From the NCBI GenBank assembly GCA_015484905.1, contig WFUN01000012.1, forward strand, positions 1 to 42,584: a stretch of 42,584 bases of DNA, read 5' to 3'. This document shows positions 26,352-35,310 of the stretch, piece by piece; within the stretch, counting starts at the first letter, position 1; every line of letters begins with the position of its first letter. Both the position numbers and the translations under genes were made by a program. The notes below the pieces were generated by a model. The model saw only the letters and a program-made list of their open reading frames with translations, was not told where the DNA came from and did no database searches. The stretch is from Hydrogenimonas sp. GTDB taxonomy: Bacteria > Campylobacterota > Campylobacteria > Campylobacterales > Hydrogenimonadaceae.

Positions 26352-28742
26352 ATGTATAAAGATGTTGTCTGCGGAATGGACGTCCCCAAAACCACAAAAT
26401 ACCAGGCGGAATATAAGGGGAAGATGTACTATTTTTGCAGTGAAGGCTGCCTCGAAAAATTTACAAAATCTCCTGAACTCTATCTTGATAAGGAAAAAGA
26501 AAAGAGTTTAACCGTTGGCAGAAACAAAAGACCGGAGCCATCGATGGACGCTACTCAATCGCACGGTTGCTGCTCTGGTAAGCATGATGTTTCTCATACG
26601 GTCGGCACAGCGAAACCCAAAGGCGACAATACTGTATATACATGCCCAATGCACCCCGAAATTGAGCAGACAGGCCCCGGGAACTGCTCCAAGTGCGGTA
26701 TGGCTCTCGAGCCTCGTACGGTAGAGACAGAAGAGGATACAAGCGAACTCGACGATATGACACGCCGCTTCTGGATCAGTACGATTCTCGCCGTACCTGT
26801 ATTTTTCAGTGCAATGGCCGCCGAATTTCGACCTGAACTGATAAACGGCCTTATCGAGCCCAAAATACGTCAATGGATCGAACTTCTTCTCTCTACTCCA
26901 GTCGTATGGTGGGGAGGCTGGATATTTTTCAAACGGGGCTGGCAATCGATAATTACGAGAAACCTCAATATGTTCACCCTAATTTCAATCGGCGTAGGAA
27001 TAGCATGGATTTACAGCTTTATAGCCGTTGTTGCGCCAGGAATCTTTCCTCCGGATGTTTTCAATGAATATGGAGTGGTACCGGTCTATTTCGAGGCTGC
27101 TGCAGTCATAACCGCACTCGTTTTACTGGGCCAGGTCCTCGAACTTCGTGCACGCCGACAGACCAACAGCGCCATAAGACTGCTGCTTGGCCTCGCGCCC
27201 AAAAAAGCGAGAATAGTTCACGAAGATGGAACGGAAGAAGATATTCCTTTGGAACATGTAAAACCGGGAGATATCCTTCGTATTCGACCTGGAGAAAAGA
27301 TACCGGTAGATGGCGAGGTGATAGAGGGCGAAAGCAATGTAGATGAATCGATGGTTACGGGCGAACCGATTCCTGTAGCGAAATCGGCGGGGGACAAAGT
27401 GATCGGAGCTACGGTCAACGGCAACGGTACTCTTCTTATGCGAGCGGAAAAGGTGGGAGCGGATACACTACTTGCGCAGATAGTCAATATGGTCGCAGAA
27501 GCGCAGCGTTCACGCGCACCGATCCAGAAGCTCGCCGACAAAGTTGCCGGTTATTTCGTACCGGCGGTTGTGTTGGTGGCTATCATCACATTCATTGTAT
27601 GGAGTCAGTGGGGACCGGAACCCGCTATCGCATATGCAGTGATCAATGCGGTAGCGGTTCTGATCATAGCATGTCCATGCGCTCTGGGACTGGCGACTCC
27701 AGTATCCATTATGGTAGGTACAGGCAGAGGGGCCATGATGGGTGTACTGATAAAAAATGCCGAAGCGCTGGAAGTTATGGAAAAAGTGGACACTTTAGTC
27801 GTTGACAAGACCGGTACACTAACGGAAGGAAAACCCAAATTGGTATCTGTCATACCATTCGATGGATTCAATGAACAAGATATTCTTCTATTGGCGGCAA
27901 GTCTTGAACATGTTAGTGAACATCCTCTTGCAGAGGCAATTGTAAACGGAGCTCAGGAAAAGGGGATCGTCCCGACCAGAGTAGAAGAGTTCCAATCAAT
28001 AACCGGCAAAGGTGTTTTGGGAACGGTCAATGGCAAAATGGTAGCCCTTGGAAATCTGAAACTGATGAAGAGTCTTGGTGTTGAGATGAAGAATCTGCCA
28101 GAAATGGCCGACAAGCTCAGAAAAAAGGGGCAGACTGTAATGTTTATTGCCATAGATAAAAAAGCAGCAGGTCTTATAGGGGTCGCCGACCCAATCAAAA
28201 AGAGTACACCTGAGGCTATACGAAATCTGCATGATGAAAACATCAGAGTCGTCATGCTTACCGGCGATAGCCGCAAGACAGCGGAAGCGGTAGCGAAAGC
28301 GCTTGGCATCGACCGGGTTTATGCCGAAGTCCTTCCGGAACAAAAAGCCGAAATAGTAAAAGAACTTCAGAAAAAAGGACATGTAGTTGCCATGGCGGGT
28401 GACGGCATAAACGACGCACCTGCTCTAGCCCAGGCAGATGTTGGAATTGCGATGGGAACCGGTACCGATGTCGCAATGGAGAGTGCAGGAGTGACGCTGG
28501 TGAAAGGAGATATGCGCGCAATTGTACGGGCATTTCGTCTAAGTCGTGCCACAATGAGAAATATAAAAGAGAATCTGTTTTTCGCATTTGTATACAATAG
28601 TGCCGGAATACCCATCGCTGCGGGGATACTATATCCTTTCTTCGGTATTCTGCTCTCACCCATGATTGCTGCTGCTGCCATGAGCTTCAGCTCGGTATCT
28701 GTAATAGCGAATGCGCTTAGACTCAAAAAAGTACAGATTTGA
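26352..28742 (+). CDS. copA: Copper-exporting P1B-type ATPase with YHS and CxMHP metal-binding N-terminus
   Basis: Uses ATP to export Cu(I) or Ag(I) from the cytoplasm. The start at ATG 26352 has GAAGGAGGG at ideal spacing; an in-frame ATG at 26331 has none. The N-terminus lacks the usual HMA (GMTCxxC) domain. It begins with a YHS domain ([12 protein letters not shown] to YYFCSEGC, residues 7-33), then a Cys/His patch HGCCSGKH, then a heavy-metal-binding segment [17 protein letters not shown] with Cys112 and Cys115. The core is complete: eight helices, TGEP in the actuator domain, CPC at 441-443, Asp485 in DKTGT, a SEHPLAEAI nucleotide motif and GDGINDAP. This build matches SilP/CopA-like ATPases. 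It diverges from the antiporter/ATPase gene across a 179-base spacer. The following 256 bases to cfa hold only small hairpins and no supported gene. Confidence 0.94.
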   Translation: MYKDVVCGMDVPKTTKYQAEYKGKMYYFCSEGCLEKFTKSPELYLDKEKEKSLTVGRNKRPEPSMDATQSHGCCSGKHDVSHTVGTAKPKGDNTVYTCPMHPEIEQTGPGNCSKCGMALEPRTVETEEDTSELDDMTRRFWISTILAVPVFFSAMAAEFRPELINGLIEPKIRQWIELLLSTPVVWWGGWIFFKRGWQSIITRNLNMFTLISIGVGIAWIYSFIAVVAPGIFPPDVFNEYGVVPVYFEAAAVITALVLLGQVLELRARRQTNSAIRLLLGLAPKKARIVHEDGTEEDIPLEHVKPGDILRIRPGEKIPVDGEVIEGESNVDESMVTGEPIPVAKSAGDKVIGATVNGNGTLLMRAEKVGADTLLAQIVNMVAEAQRSRAPIQKLADKVAGYFVPAVVLVAIITFIVWSQWGPEPAIAYAVINAVAVLIIACPCALGLATPVSIMVGTGRGAMMGVLIKNAEALEVMEKVDTLVVDKTGTLTEGKPKLVSVIPFDGFNEQDILLLAASLEHVSEHPLAEAIVNGAQEKGIVPTRVEEFQSITGKGVLGTVNGKMVALGNLKLMKSLGVEMKNLPEMADKLRKKGQTVMFIAIDKKAAGLIGVADPIKKSTPEAIRNLHDENIRVVMLTGDSRKTAEAVAKALGIDRVYAEVLPEQKAEIVKELQKKGHVVAMAGDGINDAPALAQADVGIAMGTGTDVAMESAGVTLVKGDMRAIVRAFRLSRATMRNIKENLFFAFVYNSAGIPIAAGILYPFFGILLSPMIAAAAMSFSSVSVIANALRLKKVQI

Positions 28743-28998
28743 TGCAAACTGTTCAAAAAGTTATATATGAGAACCGAAAAAACTTTTCAATCAACAGCCG
28801 GTGCCGGACCGGCAGAGAGACATTCAACGACAATGAAACGTTGAGTGCAGCCATTTTGGATCGGTTCATCCACCACTCTCATCGATCGACATCCGAAAGA
28901 GGAACTACAGACTCGGATAAAAATGAGAGCTGTCATATCCGACAATAGTGTGCACTATCGTAAATATCTATCTTCATGATTTTTTTGTAAATAAATTG

Positions 28999-30147
28999 TT
29001 ATCTTAAACTTTTATAACCCTTTTTAACGCCTTCTTTAGAAAGAACGATCTGCCATACCTGATTGATTCTTGCACTGAATGTAGCTGCCGAAGAGAGAAG
29101 ATATAAAACCCACATTCTGTAAAAACGTTTATCATAATATTTATTGATAATCGGCCAGGAATGGACAAAATTTTCATACCATGCCATCAGTGTACGATAA
29201 TATTGATAACCAAAACTATGCCAATCCTCGATAACGAAAAGCTTTTCGACCGCTTTGGATATCTGAACAGCCGAAGGGGTCATGGAGTTGGGAAAAATAT
29301 ATTTATCAATCCAAGGATCGGCAGAATTACGACTGACAGAGCTTCCAATCGTATGTAACAGAAAAAGACCATCTTTCTTAAGACATCTGTGAACTACTTC
29401 CATATACTTTCTATAATTCTTTACTCCTACATGTTCAAACATACCAATTGAAACGATATGATCGAACGGCTCATCCAGACTTTTGTAATCTAAGAATCTA
29501 TATTCAATGGGAAGGCCGTTTCTATTTTCATTACCATGTTTGACCTGTTCTTTTGAAATAGAGATACCAACGCAATTGACGTTATATTTTTCTGCTGCAT
29601 ATCTAATAAAGCTTCCCCAACCACAACCAATATCAAGCACTCTATCGCCTTTTTTAAGACCGATTTTTCTGCATATCATCTCCAATTTATGTTCTTGGGC
29701 TTCATCGAGTGTTTTAGCTTCCGGTAACTCTTGAAAACTTTCCCAATAACCACAAGTGTATGTCATACGTTTATCAAGCATATGGGTATATAGATCGTTT
29801 CCTATGTCATAATGTGTTTGACCTACCTTATATGAACGATTTCCATTTTGGGTATTCATTAATAGACTTTTTAAATAGTATGGTAACAATGTAACGGGCC
29901 GGATTTTTTCATCTATATGTGCGGTAAAAATTTTTTCAAAAAAAAGTTCAAGACGTTCAACATCCCACCATCCATCCATGTAAGCTTCTCCAACGCTTAT
30001 GGTACCACCTAACAAAGTACGTTCATACAGCCGATCGTTGTGAACTTGAATATCCCATGGTTCACTTCCGTCTATTTTGATGCCGGCCTCGTCTAACAGG
30101 GAAAGAACTTTTTTTTTGAAATCCAAACACATGATACTATTTTGCAT
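28999..30147 (-). CDS. cfa: Cyclopropane fatty acid synthase
   Basis: Transfers a methylene group from SAM to double bonds of unsaturated phospholipid chains at the inner membrane. The SAM site is LDIGCGWGSFIRYAAE. Further family landmarks are GQTHYDIGNDLY, MTYTCGYW, IGMFEHVG, and YIFPNSMTPS. ATG 30147 (382 residues) is supported by AAAGGA seven bases upstream; an ATG at 30201 would add 18 residues with no family match. The AT-rich 282 bases upstream should hold its promoter (TATACT in the minus-strand leader). The gene is monocistronic. In related bacteria it stiffens membranes against acid or stationary-phase stress. Confidence 0.95.
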   Translation of the reverse strand: MQNSIMCLDFKKKVLSLLDEAGIKIDGSEPWDIQVHNDRLYERTLLGGTISVGEAYMDGWWDVERLELFFEKIFTAHIDEKIRPVTLLPYYLKSLLMNTQNGNRSYKVGQTHYDIGNDLYTHMLDKRMTYTCGYWESFQELPEAKTLDEAQEHKLEMICRKIGLKKGDRVLDIGCGWGSFIRYAAEKYNVNCVGISISKEQVKHGNENRNGLPIEYRFLDYKSLDEPFDHIVSIGMFEHVGVKNYRKYMEVVHRCLKKDGLFLLHTIGSSVSRNSADPWIDKYIFPNSMTPSAVQISKAVEKLFVIEDWHSFGYQYYRTLMAWYENFVHSWPIINKYYDKRFYRMWVLYLLSSAATFSARINQVWQIVLSKEGVKKGYKSLR

Positions 30148-30429
30148 TTTTTTTCCTTTATGATAATGAAATCGGCTATAAAAGAAATTTACGACTCGCA
30201 CACAACAGATGCATGAAATTTAGTATATTTGATTAATGTGTATGTTTTGTGTAATTTTTATAATTATTATTAGATAAAATGTATGTGTTGAAATTGAGAT
30301 TTTCAGGAAAGTTGCGGTATGTATGACTTTGCAGTTATAAATTCACGTTTTGTTTGAAAATTAGAAACAGAAGATATTTAAGAGATTTTTGGATGATTTA
30401 ACGGATATTGTTTTTATATTTATTGAGGT

Positions 30430-30816
30430 TCATGCCAGCTTTTGGCTGCCACTGTAAACCTCTTCTACATGCAAAACGACAGCCGCTTTGGCATTCATAT
30501 GCGGATGTTTAACATGAACCCAGTCTACAACCGACTGAAAAAGTTCTCCATTTGTTATTATATCGACTCTTCCTTTAACCTGGTAAGATTTGTCGATATC
30601 TGGATCAAATATTACAAATGCAAGTCTATTGTTCTCTTCAAGATTAGCTCTGGTTTTGTCAAACTTATTGTCAACGATCAGTACTGTTTCATCGTCAATA
30701 CATTTTATATAAGTGACTATGACAACATTGGGAACTGCATTTTTATCGGCGGTAGCTACACTCACTAAAGATATTTTGTCGATTGTCTTTTTTACATTAT
30801 CCGGTAATTTTGCCAT
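30430..30816 (-). CDS. PNPOx-like (pyridoxamine phosphate oxidase family) flavoprotein
   Basis: 128 residues with the split-barrel fold sequence pattern: LVSVATADKNAVPNVVIVTYI, then DNKFDKTRANLEENNRLAFVIFD and YQVKGRVDIITNG. These proteins bind FMN, F420 or haem and are often called general-stress or nitroreductase-like proteins; the true pyridoxine oxidase is longer. AGGA seven bases upstream supports the ATG. Its start lies only 22 bases beyond the hairpin that ends the nar operon on the same strand, leaving no room for a separate promoter between. It is probably reached by read-through or from a promoter inside the end of narK. Confidence 0.85.
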   Translation of the reverse strand: MAKLPDNVKKTIDKISLVSVATADKNAVPNVVIVTYIKCIDDETVLIVDNKFDKTRANLEENNRLAFVIFDPDIDKSYQVKGRVDIITNGELFQSVVDWVHVKHPHMNAKAAVVLHVEEVYSGSQKLA

Positions 30817-30837
30817 AAATAGTCCTGCATAAAATTA

Positions 30838-30866
30838 GACAACTCCTCTTTGTCGGAGGAGTTGTC
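30838..30866 (-). terminator. Rho-independent terminator or attenuator after the nar operon
   Basis: An 11-bp perfect stem, GACAACTCCTC / GAGGAGTTGTC, with a seven-base loop. Read on the minus strand it is followed by TAATTTTA, a short T-rich tract. It begins 18 bases past the narK stop at 30884 and closes the nar operon. The tract is weak, so partial read-through into the PNPOx-like gene is plausible. Confidence 0.82.
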
Positions 30867-30883
30867 GATGAGATAGATGTCGA

Positions 30884-32419
30884 TTAGCACTTGACTTCAG
30901 AATTTTTTCTGTCGTAATACCACCAGTTGAGAATCAGACATACTATATAGTATGCGGCAAAACCGTAAACAGCATATTCTGCGTGCCCTGCCTTGATTTG
31001 CTGACCAAAGAGTTTTGGCATAATGAACGCTCCATATGCGGCAATTGCAGCAGTCCATCCCAACACAGGACCGGCAAGAGTTTTGCTGAAAATGTATGGA
31101 ATACTTCTAAATGTTGAACCATTTCCTATTCCTGTACCGGCAAATTGAGCCATAAATGCCCAGAAGAATGGCCACCAGTAAACAGTAGGATCTTCCGCTT
31201 CTCTTGCTTTGATAACATAATATGCAATAGCAAATGCAGATACGATCTGCAGTATCGTACTCCAGGTAGTAACTTTTGAGCCACTTCCAACCTTATCTGC
31301 AAGCCAGCCACCGAGCGGTCTGATCAACGCTCCAAGTAAAGGTCCCAAAAACGCGTATTGGAAGGCGTTGATCTGTCCACCGAAAACGTCTTGTATCAAT
31401 TTCGGGAAAGATGCGGCAAATCCGATAAAAGAACCGAATGTCATCGTATAGATGATTGTCATGATCCAGGTATGTTTATTTTTGAAAATTGCAAACTGTG
31501 CATCGAGATTGCTCTTCAACTCTTTTGGAGACAAAAACTTCATCAATAGCAGTGTAATAACAACTGCAGTCGGAAGGACGATCCACATATTGATTTTAAG
31601 AGCAATCAACATATAGCCGGCAATACCGGCACCGATAACACCGAAAATGAGCAACAGAATTGTTTTGCCGAATTCTGCGGCATAGTTACCAAGATCTGGA
31701 GTTGCAGACTTCAAGTTGTTCATACCAAAAAAGGCAGCTATTGAAAGAACAGCCAGGAACGGTGCCCAGATCCATGCAGCATCTTGCAGATAGACAACTT
31801 TGTCAGATCCAGGTATTTGCATACCGGCACTGAAAGCTCCTGTTGAAAGAACGATAGGAATAACAAACTGCATGACGCTGACGCCAAGGTTTCCAAGTCC
31901 TGCATTCAGACCCAGAGCGGTTCCTTGCATTCTTTTAGGAAAGAAATAGCTGATATTTGACATCGAAGACGAGAAGTTTCCGCCACCGAAACCAGATGTA
32001 GCAGCCAATACAGCCAAAACACCATAAGAGACATCTTTGTTACCCAATGCCCAACCAGTACCAACAGAAGGTATGAGCAGAAGCAAAGTTGTCAGGAAGA
32101 TAACGTTTCTACCTCCACCAACTGCAATAAGAAAACCATTCGGAATTCTAAGAGTAGCGCCTGAAAGCCCGGCAATAGCAGGCAGCGTCCACAACATTGC
32201 ATTGATATTTTTCCAATCCTCCGGTGTTTGTGGGTTCATACCGAGTGTAAAACCCATCTTCTTCATCTGAACGATAAGCATACCCCACATCAACCATACA
32301 GAGAATGCCAACAACAGTGCCGGTATAGAAATAACCAGGTTTCTGTAAGCGATACTTTTACCTTTGGTTCTCCAATACTCTTCGTTTTCGACATCATAAT
32401 CTTTGATATTAATTGCCAT
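30884..32419 (-). CDS. narK: NarK-type nitrate/nitrite transporter (second copy)
   Basis: 511 residues, 12 membrane helices of the major facilitator superfamily. The nitrate-signature helices are clear: SGFGGGNFSSSMSNISYFFPKRMQGTALGLNAGLGNLG in the first half and FAGTGIGNGSTFRSIPYIF in the second, both Gly-rich as in NarK. The Arg of each half that binds the anion is expected in helices 2 and 8 (ATLRIPNGF, and ALIRPLGGW). It probably exchanges nitrate for nitrite or imports nitrate with protons. It is the last gene of the nar operon and overlaps the hemerythrin gene by 11 bases. The two NarK proteins are divergent, not a recent duplication. Confidence 0.95.
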   Translation of the reverse strand: MAINIKDYDVENEEYWRTKGKSIAYRNLVISIPALLLAFSVWLMWGMLIVQMKKMGFTLGMNPQTPEDWKNINAMLWTLPAIAGLSGATLRIPNGFLIAVGGGRNVIFLTTLLLLIPSVGTGWALGNKDVSYGVLAVLAATSGFGGGNFSSSMSNISYFFPKRMQGTALGLNAGLGNLGVSVMQFVIPIVLSTGAFSAGMQIPGSDKVVYLQDAAWIWAPFLAVLSIAAFFGMNNLKSATPDLGNYAAEFGKTILLLIFGVIGAGIAGYMLIALKINMWIVLPTAVVITLLLMKFLSPKELKSNLDAQFAIFKNKHTWIMTIIYTMTFGSFIGFAASFPKLIQDVFGGQINAFQYAFLGPLLGALIRPLGGWLADKVGSGSKVTTWSTILQIVSAFAIAYYVIKAREAEDPTVYWWPFFWAFMAQFAGTGIGNGSTFRSIPYIFSKTLAGPVLGWTAAIAAYGAFIMPKLFGQQIKAGHAEYAVYGFAAYYIVCLILNWWYYDRKNSEVKC

Positions 32420-33062
32420 CTGTTTCCTCCATAACTTTATTCAACATTTCTGTCATCTCACTTTCAGAAAGATTTTTTTGTGCATAATTGAAAATAATTG
32501 TATCTTCTCTAAAAATGTGCACTTTCAACAACTCTACCAGCTCTTTGGCTTTGTTGAGAGCGACATCGAGAATAATAATGCGCGATTTCTCGTCCGGTAT
32601 TCTGGAAAAAAGTGCAAAAAGATTGAATGTCACTGCAGTGAGTTGCAAAGCTCTGGTATGCTCGTCTTCCAAGACGTCAATCGCATTAAACTGTTCTCTG
32701 CCGTTTGAATGGTCACCGGCTTCATTCATCTTTTTACTTATTACGGGAAAAATAGTTTTTTCTTCTTTGATATTGTGTTCACGAATCTCATTATCAAAGT
32801 GCGAATAGAAATCACGCAATCTTTTATCGACCTCTTTATCGACTCTACCGGATTCCATCATTTGCAGAGTCTCTTCAAAAGCGGTCAGTTTTTCAGAATA
32901 GACTTTGTGTTCGTCTATAAACATCTGCAATAACGGATGCATCTGTTCATATGGAATCTGTTCATCGATTTTGGGTGGATTATAAGCCTCGGGAGGCGAA
33001 AAAGGCGACAAGCCAGCTCCCGAATCTATTTGTGGCTCTTCTTCATTCGTAGCCATATTCAT
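32409..33062 (-). CDS. Hemerythrin-like (HHE) di-iron protein of the nar operon
   Basis: 217 residues, soluble, four-helix HHE domain after a Pro-rich 40-residue N-terminus. Probable iron ligands are His52 (DEHKVYSE), His96 and Glu100 (REHNIKEE), His135 (EDEHTR), and His182 with Glu186 (KVHIFRED), the pattern of the family. Related proteins (for example YtfE and other RIC-type repair proteins) deal with NO damage to iron centres or sense O2. It sits between two narK genes with 4- and 11-base overlaps, so it is made together with the nitrate reductase. A role in protecting or repairing Nar iron-sulfur clusters, or sensing NO/O2, is inference from this position. Confidence 0.85.
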   Translation of the reverse strand: MNMATNEEEPQIDSGAGLSPFSPPEAYNPPKIDEQIPYEQMHPLLQMFIDEHKVYSEKLTAFEETLQMMESGRVDKEVDKRLRDFYSHFDNEIREHNIKEEKTIFPVISKKMNEAGDHSNGREQFNAIDVLEDEHTRALQLTAVTFNLFALFSRIPDEKSRIIILDVALNKAKELVELLKVHIFREDTIIFNYAQKNLSESEMTEMLNKVMEETDGN

Positions 33063-34543
33063 CTATTTCTCTCCTTTGCATTTTGTAATTCTGCATCTTT
33101 TTTGTCAGCCAGAATCCACCATAGTCCCAATATTGACAGAAGTGCCATAAACATCCATGCACTTGTCCAGAGTCCAGTCCATTTTAACAGGTATCCGAAA
33201 ATAACGGGAGTGAAAAAGCCACCCAATCCTCCCATAACACCGACTACACCCCCTACAACGCCGACATCGTTCGGATAGTACTCGGGAATATACTTGTATA
33301 CACCTGCCTTACCGATTCCCCATACTGCACCCACGATAATCGCCAATATGGCAAATATCCATACATTTGCCTGGAACGAAATTCTGGTAATACCTTTGGC
33401 AAGCAGCTGTTTCTTTTTGACTTTATCGCCAACTTTGACGACAACTTCTTGCCAGGATGTCTTTTGTGGCAACACAAGAAACTTATCTGTATCTATCAGG
33501 TTGACTTCATGCTCTTCGGTTTTTGGTTTGTAATGGTAAACGAATTTTCCTACTTTGATCGTGTTTTCTGTTATTTCGGTAACGGTACCTGGTATTTTGG
33601 CGATAACACCTTTTCCTGGAGAATAAACATCCATTTTTGGTACCATCAACATGATCGATATGATTGAAGAGAGTCCCAAAACCCAGATCATTACTTTTCT
33701 CTCTCCATATATATCCGACAACCATCCGCCAAGCGCTCGGATAACTCCAGAAGGAAAACTGAATGCAGCCGCAAGAATACCGGCAGTTACCAAAGGCAGA
33801 TAGTAAACATTAACAAAATAGGGGATCAACCACTGTGAAAACGCAACGAAACAACCAAAAACGAGAAAATACCAGAATCCAAACTGCCAAACTCTCAAAT
33901 CTTTCAAAGGAACCATCATCTGTGCAAAAGTCTTCTTAGCCGCAGTAGTCTTCTTGTTTTCGGTACCCAACAGAAAAATAATACCCATTGCTGCAAGAAT
34001 GATTGCATAATAGACCGGAAGCTTTCTCCACTCGTCAAGATTTGCACCATTGTTCGTCAAATGTTTCAGTACTGTAGGTGCAAAAAGTGAAGTGATTGCC
34101 GCTCCGGCGTTACCGGCACCAAAAATACCCAGTGCCAAACCCTGATTTTTTTTGGGATACCATACTGATGTAAATGCGATACCAACTGCAAAGCTTGCAC
34201 CTGTAATACCAAATCCCAAACTATACCAGGCGTACTCCATAAAAGAATCGGCGGTAGACAACAGATACATGGGGATGGCTGACAAAATTATCAGAAATCC
34301 GTATACGTATTTTCCGCCAAATTTATCCGATAAAATTCCTACCGGAAACCTAACAAGCGCTCCCGTCAAAACCGGGATGCCTATAAGCCATCCCATCTGG
34401 ACGGGTGTCCAGTCAAAAACCTGATTTGTGACCAGAAACGATACCAATACACCATTTAACATCCACGCTGCAAAGCAGACTGTGAATGCAAGTGTATTAA
34501 AAAATAACATTCTATGCGATTTGCCTGTAGCTGCTTCAACCAT
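33059..34543 (-). CDS. narK: NarK-type transporter with an inserted periplasmic domain (first copy)
   Basis: 494 residues, 12 MFS helices with NarK signatures (GALVRFPVGILSD, FGAGNAGAAITSL, and GVIRALGGWLSD). Unlike ordinary NarK it carries about 85 extra residues (303-390) between helices 9 and 10, on the periplasmic side if the N-terminus is inside. The insert is beta-rich (GKGVIAKIPGTVTEI, then VGKFVYHYKP) and ends in VVVKVGDKVKKKQLLAKGI, which resembles a biotinyl/lipoyl-like half-barrel as seen in HlyD-type proteins. It is likely the proton-coupled nitrate importer that serves NarG. It starts 32 bases after the narI stop and overlaps the hemerythrin start as ATGA. The role of the insert is unknown. 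Confidence 0.92.
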   Translation of the reverse strand: MVEAATGKSHRMLFFNTLAFTVCFAAWMLNGVLVSFLVTNQVFDWTPVQMGWLIGIPVLTGALVRFPVGILSDKFGGKYVYGFLIILSAIPMYLLSTADSFMEYAWYSLGFGITGASFAVGIAFTSVWYPKKNQGLALGIFGAGNAGAAITSLFAPTVLKHLTNNGANLDEWRKLPVYYAIILAAMGIIFLLGTENKKTTAAKKTFAQMMVPLKDLRVWQFGFWYFLVFGCFVAFSQWLIPYFVNVYYLPLVTAGILAAAFSFPSGVIRALGGWLSDIYGERKVMIWVLGLSSIISIMLMVPKMDVYSPGKGVIAKIPGTVTEITENTIKVGKFVYHYKPKTEEHEVNLIDTDKFLVLPQKTSWQEVVVKVGDKVKKKQLLAKGITRISFQANVWIFAILAIIVGAVWGIGKAGVYKYIPEYYPNDVGVVGGVVGVMGGLGGFFTPVIFGYLLKWTGLWTSAWMFMALLSILGLWWILADKKDAELQNAKERNR

Positions 34544-34575
34544 AGAACCTACCTCCTTTTAAAAGAACCGAACCA

Positions 34576-35295
34576 CTAATTGTTTTGTGGCGACTTAATC
34601 GTCTCTCTCCATGGCGTATTTGGATCTCTGATTGTTTTTCGGTCCCAATTCCATCTAACAACCTGATAGGCTCTGGAAATGTAGTGGAACGGTGCAACCA
34701 GGAAGTGAACCAAACGTGAAAAAGGAATCAAAAGAATGATCAGAAATGCTCCGATTACATGGAGTTTGACCAAAAGAGGCATTGCAGCAACTGCAGATGC
34801 ATCAGGATTGAATGTAAACAGTGACCACAGATACGGAGCCATATCGGCTGAATACCATCCTGCACCCCATTTATACATAATAGCAGTCAATACTCCAAGC
34901 AGAATTTGCAGAATCAACAAAATTTCAATAACAATATCCATCTTGTTGGTAACCATCTGCAATCTCTCATTCTGCAGTCTTCGTATGAAGAGCATAATGA
35001 TTCCAAAGAGAGCCAGAAAACCAAAAATCAATCCAATCGTTTCAAAGACAACGAGAGTTGTACCTCCCAATGATATATTGATTGGCGGAATAATAAAACC
35101 TATTAAATGGAATAGAAAAATAACGATAATACCTACGTGAAAAGGAACAGAAGCCAAGTACAGTTTTTGCGTCTCCAAAAATTGCGAGGAGAGCGTCGAA
35201 TACTTGAAACCAAATTTATACCGATAGATCGAGCCTATCAGGAATACAACGATCGCAACATAGGGGAAGGCGATGTATAACACATTGTCTACCAT
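34576..35295 (-). CDS. narI: Respiratory nitrate reductase gamma subunit NarI (cytochrome b)
   Basis: The membrane subunit that oxidises quinol at the periplasmic side and passes electrons to NarH through two b haems. Five helices. The four haem ligands align with E. coli NarI: His53 and His63 (FHVGIIVIFLFH), His179 and His197 (KLHVIGAF, and RLVHF) with the identical 18-residue gap. 239 residues is slightly longer than the E. coli protein, with a soluble tail RDPNTPWRETIKSPQ. It follows narJ by 15 bases. Quinol type (menaquinone) is assumed from the lineage, not read here. Confidence 0.96.
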   Translation of the reverse strand: MVDNVLYIAFPYVAIVVFLIGSIYRYKFGFKYSTLSSQFLETQKLYLASVPFHVGIIVIFLFHLIGFIIPPINISLGGTTLVVFETIGLIFGFLALFGIIMLFIRRLQNERLQMVTNKMDIVIEILLILQILLGVLTAIMYKWGAGWYSADMAPYLWSLFTFNPDASAVAAMPLLVKLHVIGAFLIILLIPFSRLVHFLVAPFHYISRAYQVVRWNWDRKTIRDPNTPWRETIKSPQNN

Positions 35296-35310
35296 TTTTT
35301 ACTCCTTTGA

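Noticed and set aside
28797-28813. GC-rich hairpin GCCGGT-GCCGG-ACCGGC after copA
   Set aside because: Perfect 6-bp stem but no T-run follows, so it was not called a terminator.
28739-28948. Plus-strand 69-codon frame after copA
   Set aside because: It overlaps the copA stop by four bases but has no ribosome site of its own and a composition rich in Arg/Thr/Ser; the coupling alone was not enough.
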